Of a stretch of 64,000 bases of DNA, positions 39,373-50,278 are shown one piece after another. The position numbers were made by a program, and so were the translations under genes. Source of the DNA: a virus; IMG/VR virus record IMGVR_UViG_3300044617_001934, positions 1-64,000 of that record; one strand, 5' to 3'. Within the stretch, counting starts at the first letter, position 1. Every line of letters starts with the position of its first letter. The notes under the pieces were generated by a model. That model was not told where the DNA came from. It did no database searches and saw only the letters and a program-made list of their open reading frames with translations.

Positions 39373-42303
39373 ATGTTTACAATTACATCTAACCTTATAA
39401 ACACATTTATATCTAATTATGCTTCCCAGGTAGAAGTAAGAACCGGAAACTTTTATAGATCACATCTAGCTACAATAGGCTTTGGTGAAGTCGAAGTCAG
39501 TACAACTCCAAATAGCTATGGAGTACAAATAACTATGCCAGAAGGTACACAGCAAGTAGCTACCGTGGCAGTTAATGGTATTGTTTTGTCTTCTGCTATA
39601 AACCCACAAAATCCACAGCCGGGCGAGTTTATTTATAATCCCGATACAAATAAAGTGCAAATAACTATACCAGAAGGTATACAGCAAGTAGTTACCGTGG
39701 CGGCTAATGATGTCATTTTGTCTCCTGCTATAAACCCACAAAATCCACAGCCTAATGAGTTTATATTTAACTATGACGTACCAATAATTTTGCCAGAAAG
39801 TACACAGCAAGTTATTGCAGTTGCAGCTAATGGTGTTATTTTGTCTCCTGCTGTTGACCCTCAAAATCTTCAGCCTAATGAGTTTATATTTAACCCCTAT
39901 ACAAAGCAGTTATTTGTTTATTCAAACGCAGCTAATGTCCAAATTTACAGCACTCGACAAGAGATCAAGATCAGTCCTCAGTTAATCACAAATTTACCTA
40001 ACCTGTTCACACTATTACCTCTTGAGGGAGATATTCAGATATCCCGATCATTTGAAAATCATCCTCAGATGAGTTTTACTTTCGAGACTAACTTCAGTAA
40101 AGATACAATTATCTCCACATTTGCACCTGGTAGGGAGGTTAATGTTGCTGGTGTTGGGTATAGGGTAAATAACTGTAATTGTGTAGAGATGCCAATATCA
40201 ATTTATCCTGATGGACGCTGTAAAGTTTCTGTTAGCTTTGGGGGTAAATGGGAGAATTATTTAAACAATGCAATATTTTTACGGCCACAATGTTTAAGAA
40301 CAGATGGTATAAAAAATTCAAATGATAGTGTGATTGTCCCGCTTTCGCGGATGTTAAGACGAGCAAATATAGCATTACAAGGCAAATCCTTAAAAACCGT
40401 ATTTATCCCTTGGGATTCCCCAGCCGATGCCGTAGTACAACCCGATCAATTAATTCAAGATAGATTAAGAGTAGCCGGAACTTTCGTAAGATATAGCAAT
40501 AATCGGGCAATAGAAATTATTGATATTAATGGTTTAAATTCCCACTTCATTCCTGAAGATCAGATTGATGGAGAAATTTCTACTGATTATCAGGCTATAT
40601 CCAAACCATCCAAAATTAAATTAAACTCAATATCATTTAATCCTCAGCAACCAGATTTAAACAATTTCCCAAATACTATTACGCAACTTAATATTCAACT
40701 TACAGCAGAAGCTCGGACTAACTTAGGGTTTGAATATCCCCTAACTGAATTAACCGGGGATCTTAAAGATATTCCTAGACCCAAGCCCGAAAAAACACAA
40801 GGGCAACAACCGAGGTATAAGAAAAGACCTAAGAACAGAGATGTTAGAATTGAAGGTAATGTAATTGCAGATGAATACCCTGAGGGTGTTGAGTTAATTC
40901 AGGTGATGTCTCTTTGTTTTGATTTGGGTGGCGAGCAGGAAACACGAACTTTTGTATACACAGAGAATGGTACTACTTATGAAACTGTTGAGGAAATTTG
41001 GGGATTTGCATTTACAGCAGCACAGATTTATGATAAAGGCACGGGTAAGTTAATAGGAAGTCCCTCAGAACATTGGAAATTATTAAAACAGGTTACAACA
41101 GAATATATTTATGATGTTGATCCGTTAGATGAAAAACGTGGTACTGGATATCTTTTAAGAAAGATAGGTAGAGGATTTAACACAGCCAGATGGAAGTCTG
41201 AAAATGCAGGGTCCCCAGAAACATTAGAACTTATAGGTGATACTTCTACAGAAGCAGCGAAAGAGAGAGAATTATATAGCTTTTTTAGAATACCAGTATA
41301 TGAAAACTTTTCACAGGTACTTAAAATAATGCCTGAGAGAAATAGCGACGGTCTTTATGAAACAATACCAGATTGTTCCTTAAACGGTTCATCAGTTTTA
41401 ATTAATCCTAACTTTGTACCTCCTTATTATGCAGAAGCACAGAGAACAGAAAAGATTAGTTTCGCTCGACGACCTAATCCAGAAAACGATGGTAAATCTC
41501 TAGAAGCAGGTGATATCTTTGTCCCTGATTTAATAGTAGGTAGTGTTGAAATATACGAGTCTCATATTACAGGTTATACCCCTCCTTTATACGAGAAAAA
41601 GATAATAGGCTTCGTTGATGGTTATCCTGTTTCTCGAAATGGTGAGTTAATTGCACCTGCTAAGTGGTTCAAATATAATAAAAAATTCTCAGCTAGTGGA
41701 CAAGCGATCGAAACGGCTATAGAAGATATTTCTGTAGAGCAAGGTGAGGGTAATCCACCTTTGGCAGAACCTAAACGTGCTGATTTATTTGTTCGAGAAG
41801 AGCCTGAAGCCAGTGGAGAAGATAGAATAACATTTAATGATAAAGACTATCGTTATTTCATTTGGACTGATGGACACTCTAGAACAGATGCAATATCAGG
41901 TACAGAGTCTTTTTCAGAAGCCAAAACAGTCAATGAAGCATTAACAGCAGTTAACACAAAATTAGCTATTGAAAATTGGAGAAATGGCTACTCAGAAACA
42001 TTGACTTTAACGGACTACAGACAAGAGATCAAAGAAGGCGACAGAATTACATATTTCTGTAAAGGTCAATACAGGGTAAGAGTCGTTATTTCTGTTAACC
42101 ATAATTTAAGTATTTTAGGAAATATAGGTGGTCAACCTATTGTGGTAGGCAAAACATCATTAACAGTTGGTAAGTATGTTACACCACAAGTTCAGTATGC
42201 TAAAGTAGAAGTACCACCACTGGTGGTACTCAATATTGAACCACCGGAAGAAATTGGAAGTTTGTTAGGTAGAACAAATATTCGTTCAAGGAGAAACCCA
42301 TAA
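39373..42303 (+). CDS. Putative phage tail/baseplate protein, 976 aa
   Basis: Large beta-rich protein beside the virion genes but on the plus strand. Near the N-terminus are three imperfect repeats of about 43 residues (51-94, 95-136, 137-178) built on P-E-G-T-Q-Q-V...A-I-N-P-Q-N-P-Q-P-x-E-F-I. The rest resembles long tail-tip or baseplate proteins (VSFGGKWENYLNNA). No enzyme motif is seen. Assignment is by context and composition. Confidence 0.5.
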   Translation: MFTITSNLINTFISNYASQVEVRTGNFYRSHLATIGFGEVEVSTTPNSYGVQITMPEGTQQVATVAVNGIVLSSAINPQNPQPGEFIYNPDTNKVQITIPEGIQQVVTVAANDVILSPAINPQNPQPNEFIFNYDVPIILPESTQQVIAVAANGVILSPAVDPQNLQPNEFIFNPYTKQLFVYSNAANVQIYSTRQEIKISPQLITNLPNLFTLLPLEGDIQISRSFENHPQMSFTFETNFSKDTIISTFAPGREVNVAGVGYRVNNCNCVEMPISIYPDGRCKVSVSFGGKWENYLNNAIFLRPQCLRTDGIKNSNDSVIVPLSRMLRRANIALQGKSLKTVFIPWDSPADAVVQPDQLIQDRLRVAGTFVRYSNNRAIEIIDINGLNSHFIPEDQIDGEISTDYQAISKPSKIKLNSISFNPQQPDLNNFPNTITQLNIQLTAEARTNLGFEYPLTELTGDLKDIPRPKPEKTQGQQPRYKKRPKNRDVRIEGNVIADEYPEGVELIQVMSLCFDLGGEQETRTFVYTENGTTYETVEEIWGFAFTAAQIYDKGTGKLIGSPSEHWKLLKQVTTEYIYDVDPLDEKRGTGYLLRKIGRGFNTARWKSENAGSPETLELIGDTSTEAAKERELYSFFRIPVYENFSQVLKIMPERNSDGLYETIPDCSLNGSSVLINPNFVPPYYAEAQRTEKISFARRPNPENDGKSLEAGDIFVPDLIVGSVEIYESHITGYTPPLYEKKIIGFVDGYPVSRNGELIAPAKWFKYNKKFSASGQAIETAIEDISVEQGEGNPPLAEPKRADLFVREEPEASGEDRITFNDKDYRYFIWTDGHSRTDAISGTESFSEAKTVNEALTAVNTKLAIENWRNGYSETLTLTDYRQEIKEGDRITYFCKGQYRVRVVISVNHNLSILGNIGGQPIVVGKTSLTVGKYVTPQVQYAKVEVPPLVVLNIEPPEEIGSLLGRTNIRSRRNP

Positions 42304-42479
42304 TGAGTATTACACAAGAACAAATTGTTAGAGAAATTAAAAAAATATTTCCTACAGCTACAGAAAAAGGGGATAAGGTGACTATTACTCTTAATGGAGT
42401 GACGCTGGAATTTAATAAAAATGTTTCTGCTACTAAAGATAGAAAAATATCTAATGTTAACAATATTTCTTTTAGGTAG
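42303..42479 (+). CDS. Small protein, 58 aa
   Basis: The ATG shares a base with the stop of the 976-aa gene. It reads MSITQEQIVREIKKIFPTATE and ends SNVNNISFR. It overlaps the end of the convergent 876-aa gene by 8 bp. A small tail-associated protein is possible; no family was recognised. Confidence 0.5.
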   Translation: MSITQEQIVREIKKIFPTATEKGDKVTITLNGVTLEFNKNVSATKDRKISNVNNISFR

Positions 42480-45102
42480 GATAATAACTGTGGGCAAATA
42501 TCGTTAAAATTTCATTATTTTCTTCGTTTGGTTTTTTAAGTGGTACATAATCCACTTGAAAGACTTTATTATACTTAACATCTCCATTCTCTTTAATATC
42601 CCATTGTTCAACCCATGCTTTATTTTTATCTGTTTTAACAACAGAGAAAAATTTATTTCTAACTAAGTTATCAGATTCATATAATGACTGAAAGTTGATG
42701 TATCCACAGTACGATAAATACAAAGGTATTATGTAATTAGATAATCCTTGCACTGTTGTACTTAGTGGAGTGAAAGGCAGGATTTCTCTACTCAATATAT
42801 CCGTAAATGCTTCTTCACGACGCACATCTTGAAGTAATATACCTATTAGTGGTTGATTGCCTAACACAATTGGGTTGTAATAAAGCCAAGAATAAACATT
42901 AATATTTTTTCGTAATAAATAACTAAATACTGATCCAGTATTCATTACAAGTTTTTTGTGAAATGAGGATGGTGTATTTTTCTTGACTACATCAACAGCG
43001 CAAGTAATAGTTAAAGTAAAATTATCACTGTTGTATTCATGTTCACAAGTACCTCTAACGACGTAAGGTATTACTTTCCCTTCAACTGTCGTCTCCCATG
43101 CCAGAAGGAAATCACCTGTAAATCCAGCACCAGTAAATTCTGTCCTATTAATGTTGACAAGGTATTTTATAGTTTCATTAGTATAAGTGATGGTGAAGGT
43201 ATCACCATTTTCTAGATTCGGCGATATTCCCGTCACAGTTACTTTATTAGAAGTCAAATCTAATAATCCAAAGCTACCTGTATTTAGCTCTTTTTCTACT
43301 TCACCATATTTAACTTTTATTATATTTTTTACTTCTCTTTTCTTCAAGAACATTGGTATTCTTTTATATCTTTTTTGTCCATTCCATATAAATCTATTAG
43401 TCGTGATTTCTTCTACATGAGCCTCTATTGTTGTCAATTCACCTATAAAGTCTTGTATTAGGTCTGTATTTGCTCCTGAAAAGACTACATTATTTTCTTC
43501 GACAGTATATTTAATTTCATCTCTTGTTGGCACATAAACCGGGTTCAAATAAGTTATAAATGGTTTGTATTTCTTCTGATTAACAGTATGCTCAAATATG
43601 GTGGTGTAATCAGAGAAAAAATAATCTAACGTTCTTGTGACCGTCATTTCATAATCTATAAATTCTGATCCCCAATTAACAGTTGCTGTTCTTTCATCAA
43701 CAACGTATTCGTTACTAAAGTTAAATCTCTGATCATCCAACCACTCTTCTTGATCTTCTTTTTCCTGGAATCTAGCTGCTTCAAAATAATACGTTGTAAG
43801 ATAAACATTTTCAATATTAAGTCCGTCAAAGTTGAAAAGTACCCATTCACTATCGCGAACACCAAAAGGGTGATCAATACCCAAAAGATTATTAGCATTT
43901 ACCAAGCTTGTAGTTACATAATTTTCTGCATCTGCTGAAGGGTTGTCTGGTGGTATTTCCCCAATAGGTAGCGTCGTTTGACTATTTAATGGAAAGGAAA
44001 AATCTACTTTTGCTAAGTGTAAATTCCAGGATACGCCACCTTCCACATGAGTACCTCTTCTAAAATAATTTGAAGATATTGAGGCAGATGTTGTAAAAGT
44101 AAAGCTATAATGATTTGTCTCTTCAATATAAGTGGCTGTGCTGCTAGTGCTTCTATTATAGGTGTAGTCATTACCTCCTACCCGCTTAGGTCGAAATAAG
44201 TTAAAACCAGTCTCAAATTCTTTGACTTCTGACTCAAAGCTTAAATATTTGTCTCTTAAAAACGGGTAATGTGTCTGGAATGTTACTGATGTTTCAGACG
44301 TTAATCTTGTTTTCACAACTTCACCAGCACTGTTTAGTGATGATGTCTCAAGTACAAGATCCTCTCTAAATAACTTACCATCTGGATAGTTTACATTTGT
44401 TTTAGATATTAATTTGGTATTATCTACCGTAATTTCATTATCTTGATATATTACTTTTCTTTCGTTCTCGCCATAGAGGTAGCTATACTTTACATAAAAA
44501 GGATACCCCGGAAAAAAGAAACCATCAGCATCCACATAGTTTCCTCTAAAAACAGTTTTATTCCATTCATCTTCAAGTGTTTTTTGTGCAGATTGGTTTA
44601 CACTATTTTTATTAGCAAGAATGAAAAATGTGTTACTGGGCAGATTTCGATAATTAATATAAGAAAAAAACTTATTAGCACCTAGATTAAAAACATAAGC
44701 ATACACCACACTCACATCATTTTTGATTAGATTTTCTACTTCTTTGCTAGTGCGATCGCCACCAAGATAAAAAGTAATTTTATCATCTGAAGTAATACCA
44801 TATATAGTCTTAACAGGGTACTTATCAACTGGATTAGGTCTAACCACCCTATAAATAATCTGCCTTCTATTTTCACCATTGCTAATATTGTCATTAGCAG
44901 ACTCACCAATCACATACCAATTACCTTGATCCGTTTGAAAAGCAATACCATTTCCATTAACATTAGTCAGTGCTTGCGCTCTCACTGAGCCATAACCCAA
45001 GCTGACATTAACAGAATTACCTGCTGAAATATCGTTTAATTTAACAGGTGTGAAGCTACGCGCTTGGATGATTAGTTTTTTAATTTCCTCTGGTGTAGTC
45101 AT
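42472..45102 (-). CDS. Putative phage tail protein, 876 aa
   Basis: Family not recognised. It is Tyr/Asn/Thr-rich and beta-rich throughout, as in tail-tip or adhesion proteins. The first 80 residues include RSFTPVKLNDISAGNSVNVS and a Gly-rich stretch that look like a virion-attachment domain. It starts 1 bp after the LamG gene in the minus-strand virion operon. Confidence 0.55.
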   Translation of the reverse strand: MTTPEEIKKLIIQARSFTPVKLNDISAGNSVNVSLGYGSVRAQALTNVNGNGIAFQTDQGNWYVIGESANDNISNGENRRQIIYRVVRPNPVDKYPVKTIYGITSDDKITFYLGGDRTSKEVENLIKNDVSVVYAYVFNLGANKFFSYINYRNLPSNTFFILANKNSVNQSAQKTLEDEWNKTVFRGNYVDADGFFFPGYPFYVKYSYLYGENERKVIYQDNEITVDNTKLISKTNVNYPDGKLFREDLVLETSSLNSAGEVVKTRLTSETSVTFQTHYPFLRDKYLSFESEVKEFETGFNLFRPKRVGGNDYTYNRSTSSTATYIEETNHYSFTFTTSASISSNYFRRGTHVEGGVSWNLHLAKVDFSFPLNSQTTLPIGEIPPDNPSADAENYVTTSLVNANNLLGIDHPFGVRDSEWVLFNFDGLNIENVYLTTYYFEAARFQEKEDQEEWLDDQRFNFSNEYVVDERTATVNWGSEFIDYEMTVTRTLDYFFSDYTTIFEHTVNQKKYKPFITYLNPVYVPTRDEIKYTVEENNVVFSGANTDLIQDFIGELTTIEAHVEEITTNRFIWNGQKRYKRIPMFLKKREVKNIIKVKYGEVEKELNTGSFGLLDLTSNKVTVTGISPNLENGDTFTITYTNETIKYLVNINRTEFTGAGFTGDFLLAWETTVEGKVIPYVVRGTCEHEYNSDNFTLTITCAVDVVKKNTPSSFHKKLVMNTGSVFSYLLRKNINVYSWLYYNPIVLGNQPLIGILLQDVRREEAFTDILSREILPFTPLSTTVQGLSNYIIPLYLSYCGYINFQSLYESDNLVRNKFFSVVKTDKNKAWVEQWDIKENGDVKYNKVFQVDYVPLKKPNEENNEILTIFAHSYYPT

Positions 45103-45103
45103 G

Positions 45104-46837
45104 TTAGTAAATAGTTAAGTTCCACTCATTTTTAAAATATTGCCTAGCATCCGCTAATTCTTCGGTAGTGGGTGTGCGATTTATAATTGCTATTTCTGCT
45201 ATATCACCATTAAACAATCTAAATCCACTAGATTCAGCAGATCGTCCAATGTAAGGTGTTGCTGATACAGCCCAGGCAGGGTTTGATGTGAGCTTATTGC
45301 TTGTATTTCTATTTATTATGTAAGTGTTAGCTCCTACACCCGAAAAAACTTCTATCAAGGCTTGACCAGCAACAGAGATTTGATTTGCACCAGGAGTAGC
45401 CTCAAATCGGTTTGTTCTAAACTCTCCAAAATAAGAAGTGAATCCTAAGCCATTATTTGTACCCCAAAATTGTCCACTGCTATTACTGCCTGTGTGCATA
45501 GCTGAAAAATGTTGAGTTGTGTCTGTGAGATTATAGAGAATAAACAAAGAAGCCTGTCCCCAGGAATCACTTAAACAATTTGGCATATTCATCCATCTTG
45601 AATTAAGCAATTTGGCTACAGGCAGTCCATTGAAGCCTACAGGATCATAAATTGGACATAAAGAAGAAGTTGATTGAGTTGCGTGATTATTATTACCGCT
45701 TCTATCAGTCCATTGGCTAATTCTATCTTCCCCGCTTACCACGCTTCTAATTACTGATTTGGCCGAATAATTTACAACTAAATCAGCACCAAAAATATCT
45801 AAAAGAGTCCTTGTACCAGGATTACCACCTTGAGGATTTAAAAATGTATCTGTTTCTGGGTTGTATGCCGTCGTGTATCTACAAACATCTTTTGTGATTC
45901 TAGTCGAATCCATATAGCCGTTCAGAAAATGCCCAAAACCTGCAAAATTTATTCCTCCAACTTTTAGTAAATTTGATGTGTATGGAATGGTAAAGCCGGT
46001 GCAATCAACACTGAAAACAGCCCCATTTAAGAAAAAATAACCTATATTTCCGTTTTGACAAAATCCAATATGATTCAACTGCTGGTTGGGTATATTAATA
46101 GTTTTTCCTATGTAAGTAGACCCATTGATCTCAATCCCAAGTTCTAATCCTGTTTGGGTTGTATTCCCTAACGTATAAAAAGCCCACCCTGTTGCTGGTG
46201 CAGAATTTGGGTATGTATTTAAACAAGAAAAATGCCTACTACCAGAAACATTAGGTAAACTCGGCGCGTCTATCCAAATCCAAGTTTCTAAGGTAAAAAT
46301 CCTGCTAGTAAAGTTGTAATCCCCATTATTAGGAATTGTTAAAATATCTGCGCCATTACCGTTGTTGTCACCATTTCCAGGAAAATAAATTGAACTACCT
46401 CCGTATTTACTTTGATTAGTGCTAAGAGTGGGGTCGCCTACGGCGGTAATAGGCTTATTTAAAGGTGAACTATCTAGAATTGATAATGCAATACTCGCAC
46501 CGGAACTAATCACAGTCCCGGTAACGACGTTATCATTTCCTCCGCAATTTCTAACAGTTAATTGTGTTCCATTTGGTATTGCTGTAATAATGTAATTTCC
46601 TGCACCATTGCTTATCCTGATCGCTCTATTTGCAGCAGCCCAATCACTACTACCAACATTTATTGTGACCGTTGAATTAATAGCAGGAACGGTAAAATTA
46701 GCTGTAGTAGTGGTGTTTGTGACTAAAGAATTTTGATCCGCTCTTAGAAATAAAACGACATTATTAGCGTGCGGGTCAGGATTACCCCCTCCACCTTGAT
46801 TAATTGGATTCCAAAAACCGACAGGATAAGTGAACAT
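45104..46837 (-). CDS. LamG-domain tail fibre protein, 577 aa
   Basis: An N-terminal module (about residues 35-120) with the T-T-T-T-A-N-F-T-V-P pattern is shared with the preceding 1119-aa protein. Two concanavalin/LamG-type domains follow (about 140-330, with SIYFPGNGD and LETWIWID; and about 345-577, with ISQWTDRSGNNNHA and AEIAIINR). LamG domains bind sugars, so this is probably a receptor-binding fibre. Confidence 0.65.
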   Translation of the reverse strand: MFTYPVGFWNPINQGGGGNPDPHANNVVLFLRADQNSLVTNTTTTANFTVPAINSTVTINVGSSDWAAANRAIRISNGAGNYIITAIPNGTQLTVRNCGGNDNVVTGTVISSGASIALSILDSSPLNKPITAVGDPTLSTNQSKYGGSSIYFPGNGDNNGNGADILTIPNNGDYNFTSRIFTLETWIWIDAPSLPNVSGSRHFSCLNTYPNSAPATGWAFYTLGNTTQTGLELGIEINGSTYIGKTINIPNQQLNHIGFCQNGNIGYFFLNGAVFSVDCTGFTIPYTSNLLKVGGINFAGFGHFLNGYMDSTRITKDVCRYTTAYNPETDTFLNPQGGNPGTRTLLDIFGADLVVNYSAKSVIRSVVSGEDRISQWTDRSGNNNHATQSTSSLCPIYDPVGFNGLPVAKLLNSRWMNMPNCLSDSWGQASLFILYNLTDTTQHFSAMHTGSNSSGQFWGTNNGLGFTSYFGEFRTNRFEATPGANQISVAGQALIEVFSGVGANTYIINRNTSNKLTSNPAWAVSATPYIGRSAESSGFRLFNGDIAEIAIINRTPTTEELADARQYFKNEWNLTIY

Positions 46838-46839
46838 AA

Positions 46840-49800
46840 TTAAACCTCAACTGCTATAGGTGATAAAGTAATTGCACTCTCTGATCTTGCTATTCCAGTA
46901 ATCATATTAACTCTATTTGCTGCTGTATTAAATGTAGTTGTATCACCAACTAATCGTTTAAAAATTGAATTTAAAGTAATAGTTGCACCACCTGTAGCAT
47001 CTTCAATTAAGTAAATGATATAAGTTGCTCCAACTTGAATATTATTCATTGTTAAATCAGTAATATTTCCAGTCAAAGTTAGGATAAAAACATTACTAGC
47101 ACTACCATCTAAAGTTACTGTTCCACTTGCAGAATTATTAACAACAGGCGTTGCAAATTGTGTTTTAGTATATGCTTGTAATCTATCTGTTCCTGCTATT
47201 GTTATTTCCGCACCATTACTCTCTAATTTGAATTTTAAATTATTATTCTGATTATAAAGTTTTAGCTGATCTGCTGCTGTTGCTGGTGCTGAACCTTCCT
47301 CTGTAATTACTAATTCAGATACAGCAGAAACAGAGCCTGTCGCTCCCGCTTCACCTCTAATTCCACCGGGTGAAACGTTACTACTAGCGTTTACTGAACT
47401 TCCAGCGATCGCATTTTCTGGGTAGCCTAAATTTAGAATTTGAATAGACGTACTACCAGGAACATCAACAACTTGATATGAACCACCAGTATAAATAAAA
47501 ATTACTTGCCCAATAGATACCCAGCTACTATTACCTACTGAGATAGTTACAGTATTCCCTACATTGGGTTGTGAAAAAGTAGCTGTCGTTGTTGTAAAGG
47601 CATTTTGCCCTGCTGCTCCTGTTGTACCTGTCGCTCCAGTAGCCCCGGTCGCACCAGTAGTTCCTGTAGCTCCTTTAGCACCACCAGAACTGATTATTAC
47701 ACCGGAACTAATCACTGTGGCTGGTGCGGCATTAGCAGATTCCCCTAAATTTTTTAACTCTACTTGTGTACTACTAGGTTTAGACATCACCTCATAGTAA
47801 CCAGCATTACCGCCTATAAAAGTGATCAATCCCACTGGCATCCAGTTAGAGTCAACCACGTTAACAGTAACATTTGCATTAATGCTAGGTACTGTGAACT
47901 GTGCAGTGGTTGTTGTATATCCCGACGTTCCAGCTAGACCTGTTGCTCCGCCTGGCGCGATCGCTCTACCAGTCGCAATCACTGTAGCAGGAGCAGCGTT
48001 ACCCTGATTACCACTATTTTTAACCGTTATTTGTGTACTACTAGGTTTGTCGATTACCTCATAACTACCAGCATCTTGGATAAAAATAATTTGCCCTGGC
48101 ACAGTCCAGTCGCTATTACCTACAGTTATAGTGACATTAGCCCCAATATTAGGGACTGTAAACTGTGCAGTCGTAGTTGTGTAGGCATTTTGCCCTGCTG
48201 CACCATCAACTCCTTGAGGAATGCTAAAGCTTAAAATCGCTTGGTTGCCTGTTCCTGTGTTAACTACAGTAGCGGCATTACCAGCAGGTAAGGTTGTGGT
48301 TGCATCAATAGTTATTGAAGGTGGTTGAAAGTCTCCACCCCATTCATATATGCAAGGTGGTGAAGCGTGACTAATATCTGTAACCTGATCACCGTCATAA
48401 ACAAAGGAATAACAAATCCTGTAACTGGTAGCAGGGAAAACACCCCCTACATCTGCTGTTAAAGTTGCTGTTAGTGGTTCAAACAGCCCAAACTCAGCCG
48501 AAGGTAAAGCAGTATTATAAACAGTACCATCATTCCAGTTAGTTATGAAAAACTCTTGTGTTACACCAGGAATTACTAAATTTCCTGTGAATCTTCTGAC
48601 TTCTAAAGTATCCTGTCTTTGGATATAAAAATTAACTGTAATAGGATTAAAACTTCCTTTATTATTTTCTGCTACGACATCAGGATAATTAGTTCTAATA
48701 GTTCCCAGTCCATCAGCATCACAGGGATAATTTACTTCAATTATAAAACTACTTGTACCACCATTAGCAACATAAGCAGAATAAGTACCAACTTTACTTT
48801 CACCAGCTACAGTAGAAACTATTGCTCTTAATGCTTCGCTGCTTAGGATTGTATAACTACTAGGTGCTGCAAAAACAGAAGCGTTACCATTAATAACTAT
48901 TTTTTGATTAGCAACATTTGAAAGTAATCCTCCAAAACTGCGAGTAGGCTTAACGGGAAAACTGTAACTTTTTACTAAAGCACAACCAGATAAAACTTTA
49001 AATCCTAAACTAATGTCTGGTACTACTCTATATTTATCAGCTAAATTAGGAATAATACTGCCATCATTTAATAAAAAGCCTAATGGATTATAGTCTCCAG
49101 ACTCAGTTCTTATAGAGGGGCGTACAGAGATAATATCCCCGTCATTCATTCCTGTAGTACCATTTCTGTCATCATTAAAAAATGATAATTCAGCAGCACT
49201 AAAAAACGGTTTTACACCAATTAAAATAGACTCACCTGGTAGCAAATCATCTGGACATAAGAAGTTAGTAGTTAACTTGGGTGTCCACAAAACATATCCA
49301 CCAATATTATTAAATTCTGTGTTGTCACTAGTTTTAGTAGTTCTTAGAGTTCCATTAGACTGCACATATCCAAAAAATTTAACCATAAATAGTCCCGATA
49401 ATAGATCAGGACTGCTGCGATTATTATAATCTAATTCAATACCAAACTCTGTTCCTTCTGGTAAGTTGGCATTAGTGTCATTATAGATAAAATATTTACT
49501 TTCCCACGTCGGTAAAGTTTTTTCTAAAGTTCCATTGCCAGGATAAGGAGGTGTAGGTATTATTGATGTGGGTTGAATGCTCACTAGTGGATAATCACTA
49601 CCACCAGCACTGGAAGAATTGGCCACATAAGTTGATGGGCTTTGAACTCGTACCCATTGACCGACATCAGTAGCAATAGTATTTGAATCAAGTGGTAAAT
49701 CTGAATCAGCACGGTATTCAAAAAACTTTGATTCTGAAGTTACCCACCTCACCATACCATTAAGTCTATTATCTCCAGTTGGTAATGCGGCTAAATCTGC

Positions 49801-50199
49801 AACTGTAGAAGCTAAAGCAATATGGGAATCTCTGGATAACTCAATAGTTGTGGGTAGTGTTGAAGGTATTGTCTGAGGATCAATTCCTACCCCAAAATCA
49901 AAACCAGCGTAACGTGCGATCGCAACATGAGTTGATGGATCATTAGTTGCACCAGCAGAAATTACAAAATAGTGAATATCCCAGCCGTCTTTTCTAACTG
50001 TGTTAGGAATAGTAATTTGTATTTTTTGTCCGGCTGAATAATTGACAGCAGCACTTACACTAGGGGCATTGAACCCAGCACGGTTTTGTAATTGGAAGCT
50101 AAAATATAAAGTTCCCGATCCTGTTAAGCTCCCACCTGAAGTGACAGAAACAGAAAAACTAGGACAAACACTACCAACGCCGGCATATCTTGATAACAT
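46840..50199 (-). CDS. Collagen-repeat tail fibre protein, 1119 aa
   Basis: It has a large beta-rich N-terminal part, then three copies of an approximately 95-residue module (from about 665, 755 and 860; each opens T-T-T-T-A-x-F and includes I-x-V-x-N-S-x-W and A-A-P-A-T-V-I). Gly-x-Thr collagen-like repeats (GATGTTGATGATGATGTTGA, about 838-857) separate the second and third. The C-terminus resembles a fibre tip. Collagen-like spacers are typical of phage fibres. The start sits far from a clear ribosome site. Confidence 0.7.
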   Translation of the reverse strand: MLSRYAGVGSVCPSFSVSVTSGGSLTGSGTLYFSFQLQNRAGFNAPSVSAAVNYSAGQKIQITIPNTVRKDGWDIHYFVISAGATNDPSTHVAIARYAGFDFGVGIDPQTIPSTLPTTIELSRDSHIALASTVADLAALPTGDNRLNGMVRWVTSESKFFEYRADSDLPLDSNTIATDVGQWVRVQSPSTYVANSSSAGGSDYPLVSIQPTSIIPTPPYPGNGTLEKTLPTWESKYFIYNDTNANLPEGTEFGIELDYNNRSSPDLLSGLFMVKFFGYVQSNGTLRTTKTSDNTEFNNIGGYVLWTPKLTTNFLCPDDLLPGESILIGVKPFFSAAELSFFNDDRNGTTGMNDGDIISVRPSIRTESGDYNPLGFLLNDGSIIPNLADKYRVVPDISLGFKVLSGCALVKSYSFPVKPTRSFGGLLSNVANQKIVINGNASVFAAPSSYTILSSEALRAIVSTVAGESKVGTYSAYVANGGTSSFIIEVNYPCDADGLGTIRTNYPDVVAENNKGSFNPITVNFYIQRQDTLEVRRFTGNLVIPGVTQEFFITNWNDGTVYNTALPSAEFGLFEPLTATLTADVGGVFPATSYRICYSFVYDGDQVTDISHASPPCIYEWGGDFQPPSITIDATTTLPAGNAATVVNTGTGNQAILSFSIPQGVDGAAGQNAYTTTTAQFTVPNIGANVTITVGNSDWTVPGQIIFIQDAGSYEVIDKPSSTQITVKNSGNQGNAAPATVIATGRAIAPGGATGLAGTSGYTTTTAQFTVPSINANVTVNVVDSNWMPVGLITFIGGNAGYYEVMSKPSSTQVELKNLGESANAAPATVISSGVIISSGGAKGATGTTGATGATGATGTTGAAGQNAFTTTTATFSQPNVGNTVTISVGNSSWVSIGQVIFIYTGGSYQVVDVPGSTSIQILNLGYPENAIAGSSVNASSNVSPGGIRGEAGATGSVSAVSELVITEEGSAPATAADQLKLYNQNNNLKFKLESNGAEITIAGTDRLQAYTKTQFATPVVNNSASGTVTLDGSASNVFILTLTGNITDLTMNNIQVGATYIIYLIEDATGGATITLNSIFKRLVGDTTTFNTAANRVNMITGIARSESAITLSPIAVEV

Positions 50200-50278
50200 A
50201 TTTTATAAAATAAGAGCTATCCTAACTCCTTATAGAATAGCATAAAATATATCAAATCAAGTGATCACGCTTTTATTG

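Noticed and set aside
39466-39864. 132-codon minus-strand frame with repeats
   Set aside because: It is the antisense of the three-repeat region of the 976-aa gene.
47564-48831. Several plus-strand frames, some collagen-like
   Set aside because: They are antisense to the collagen-repeat fibre gene; Pro/Val/Ala runs mirror Gly-x-Thr repeats.
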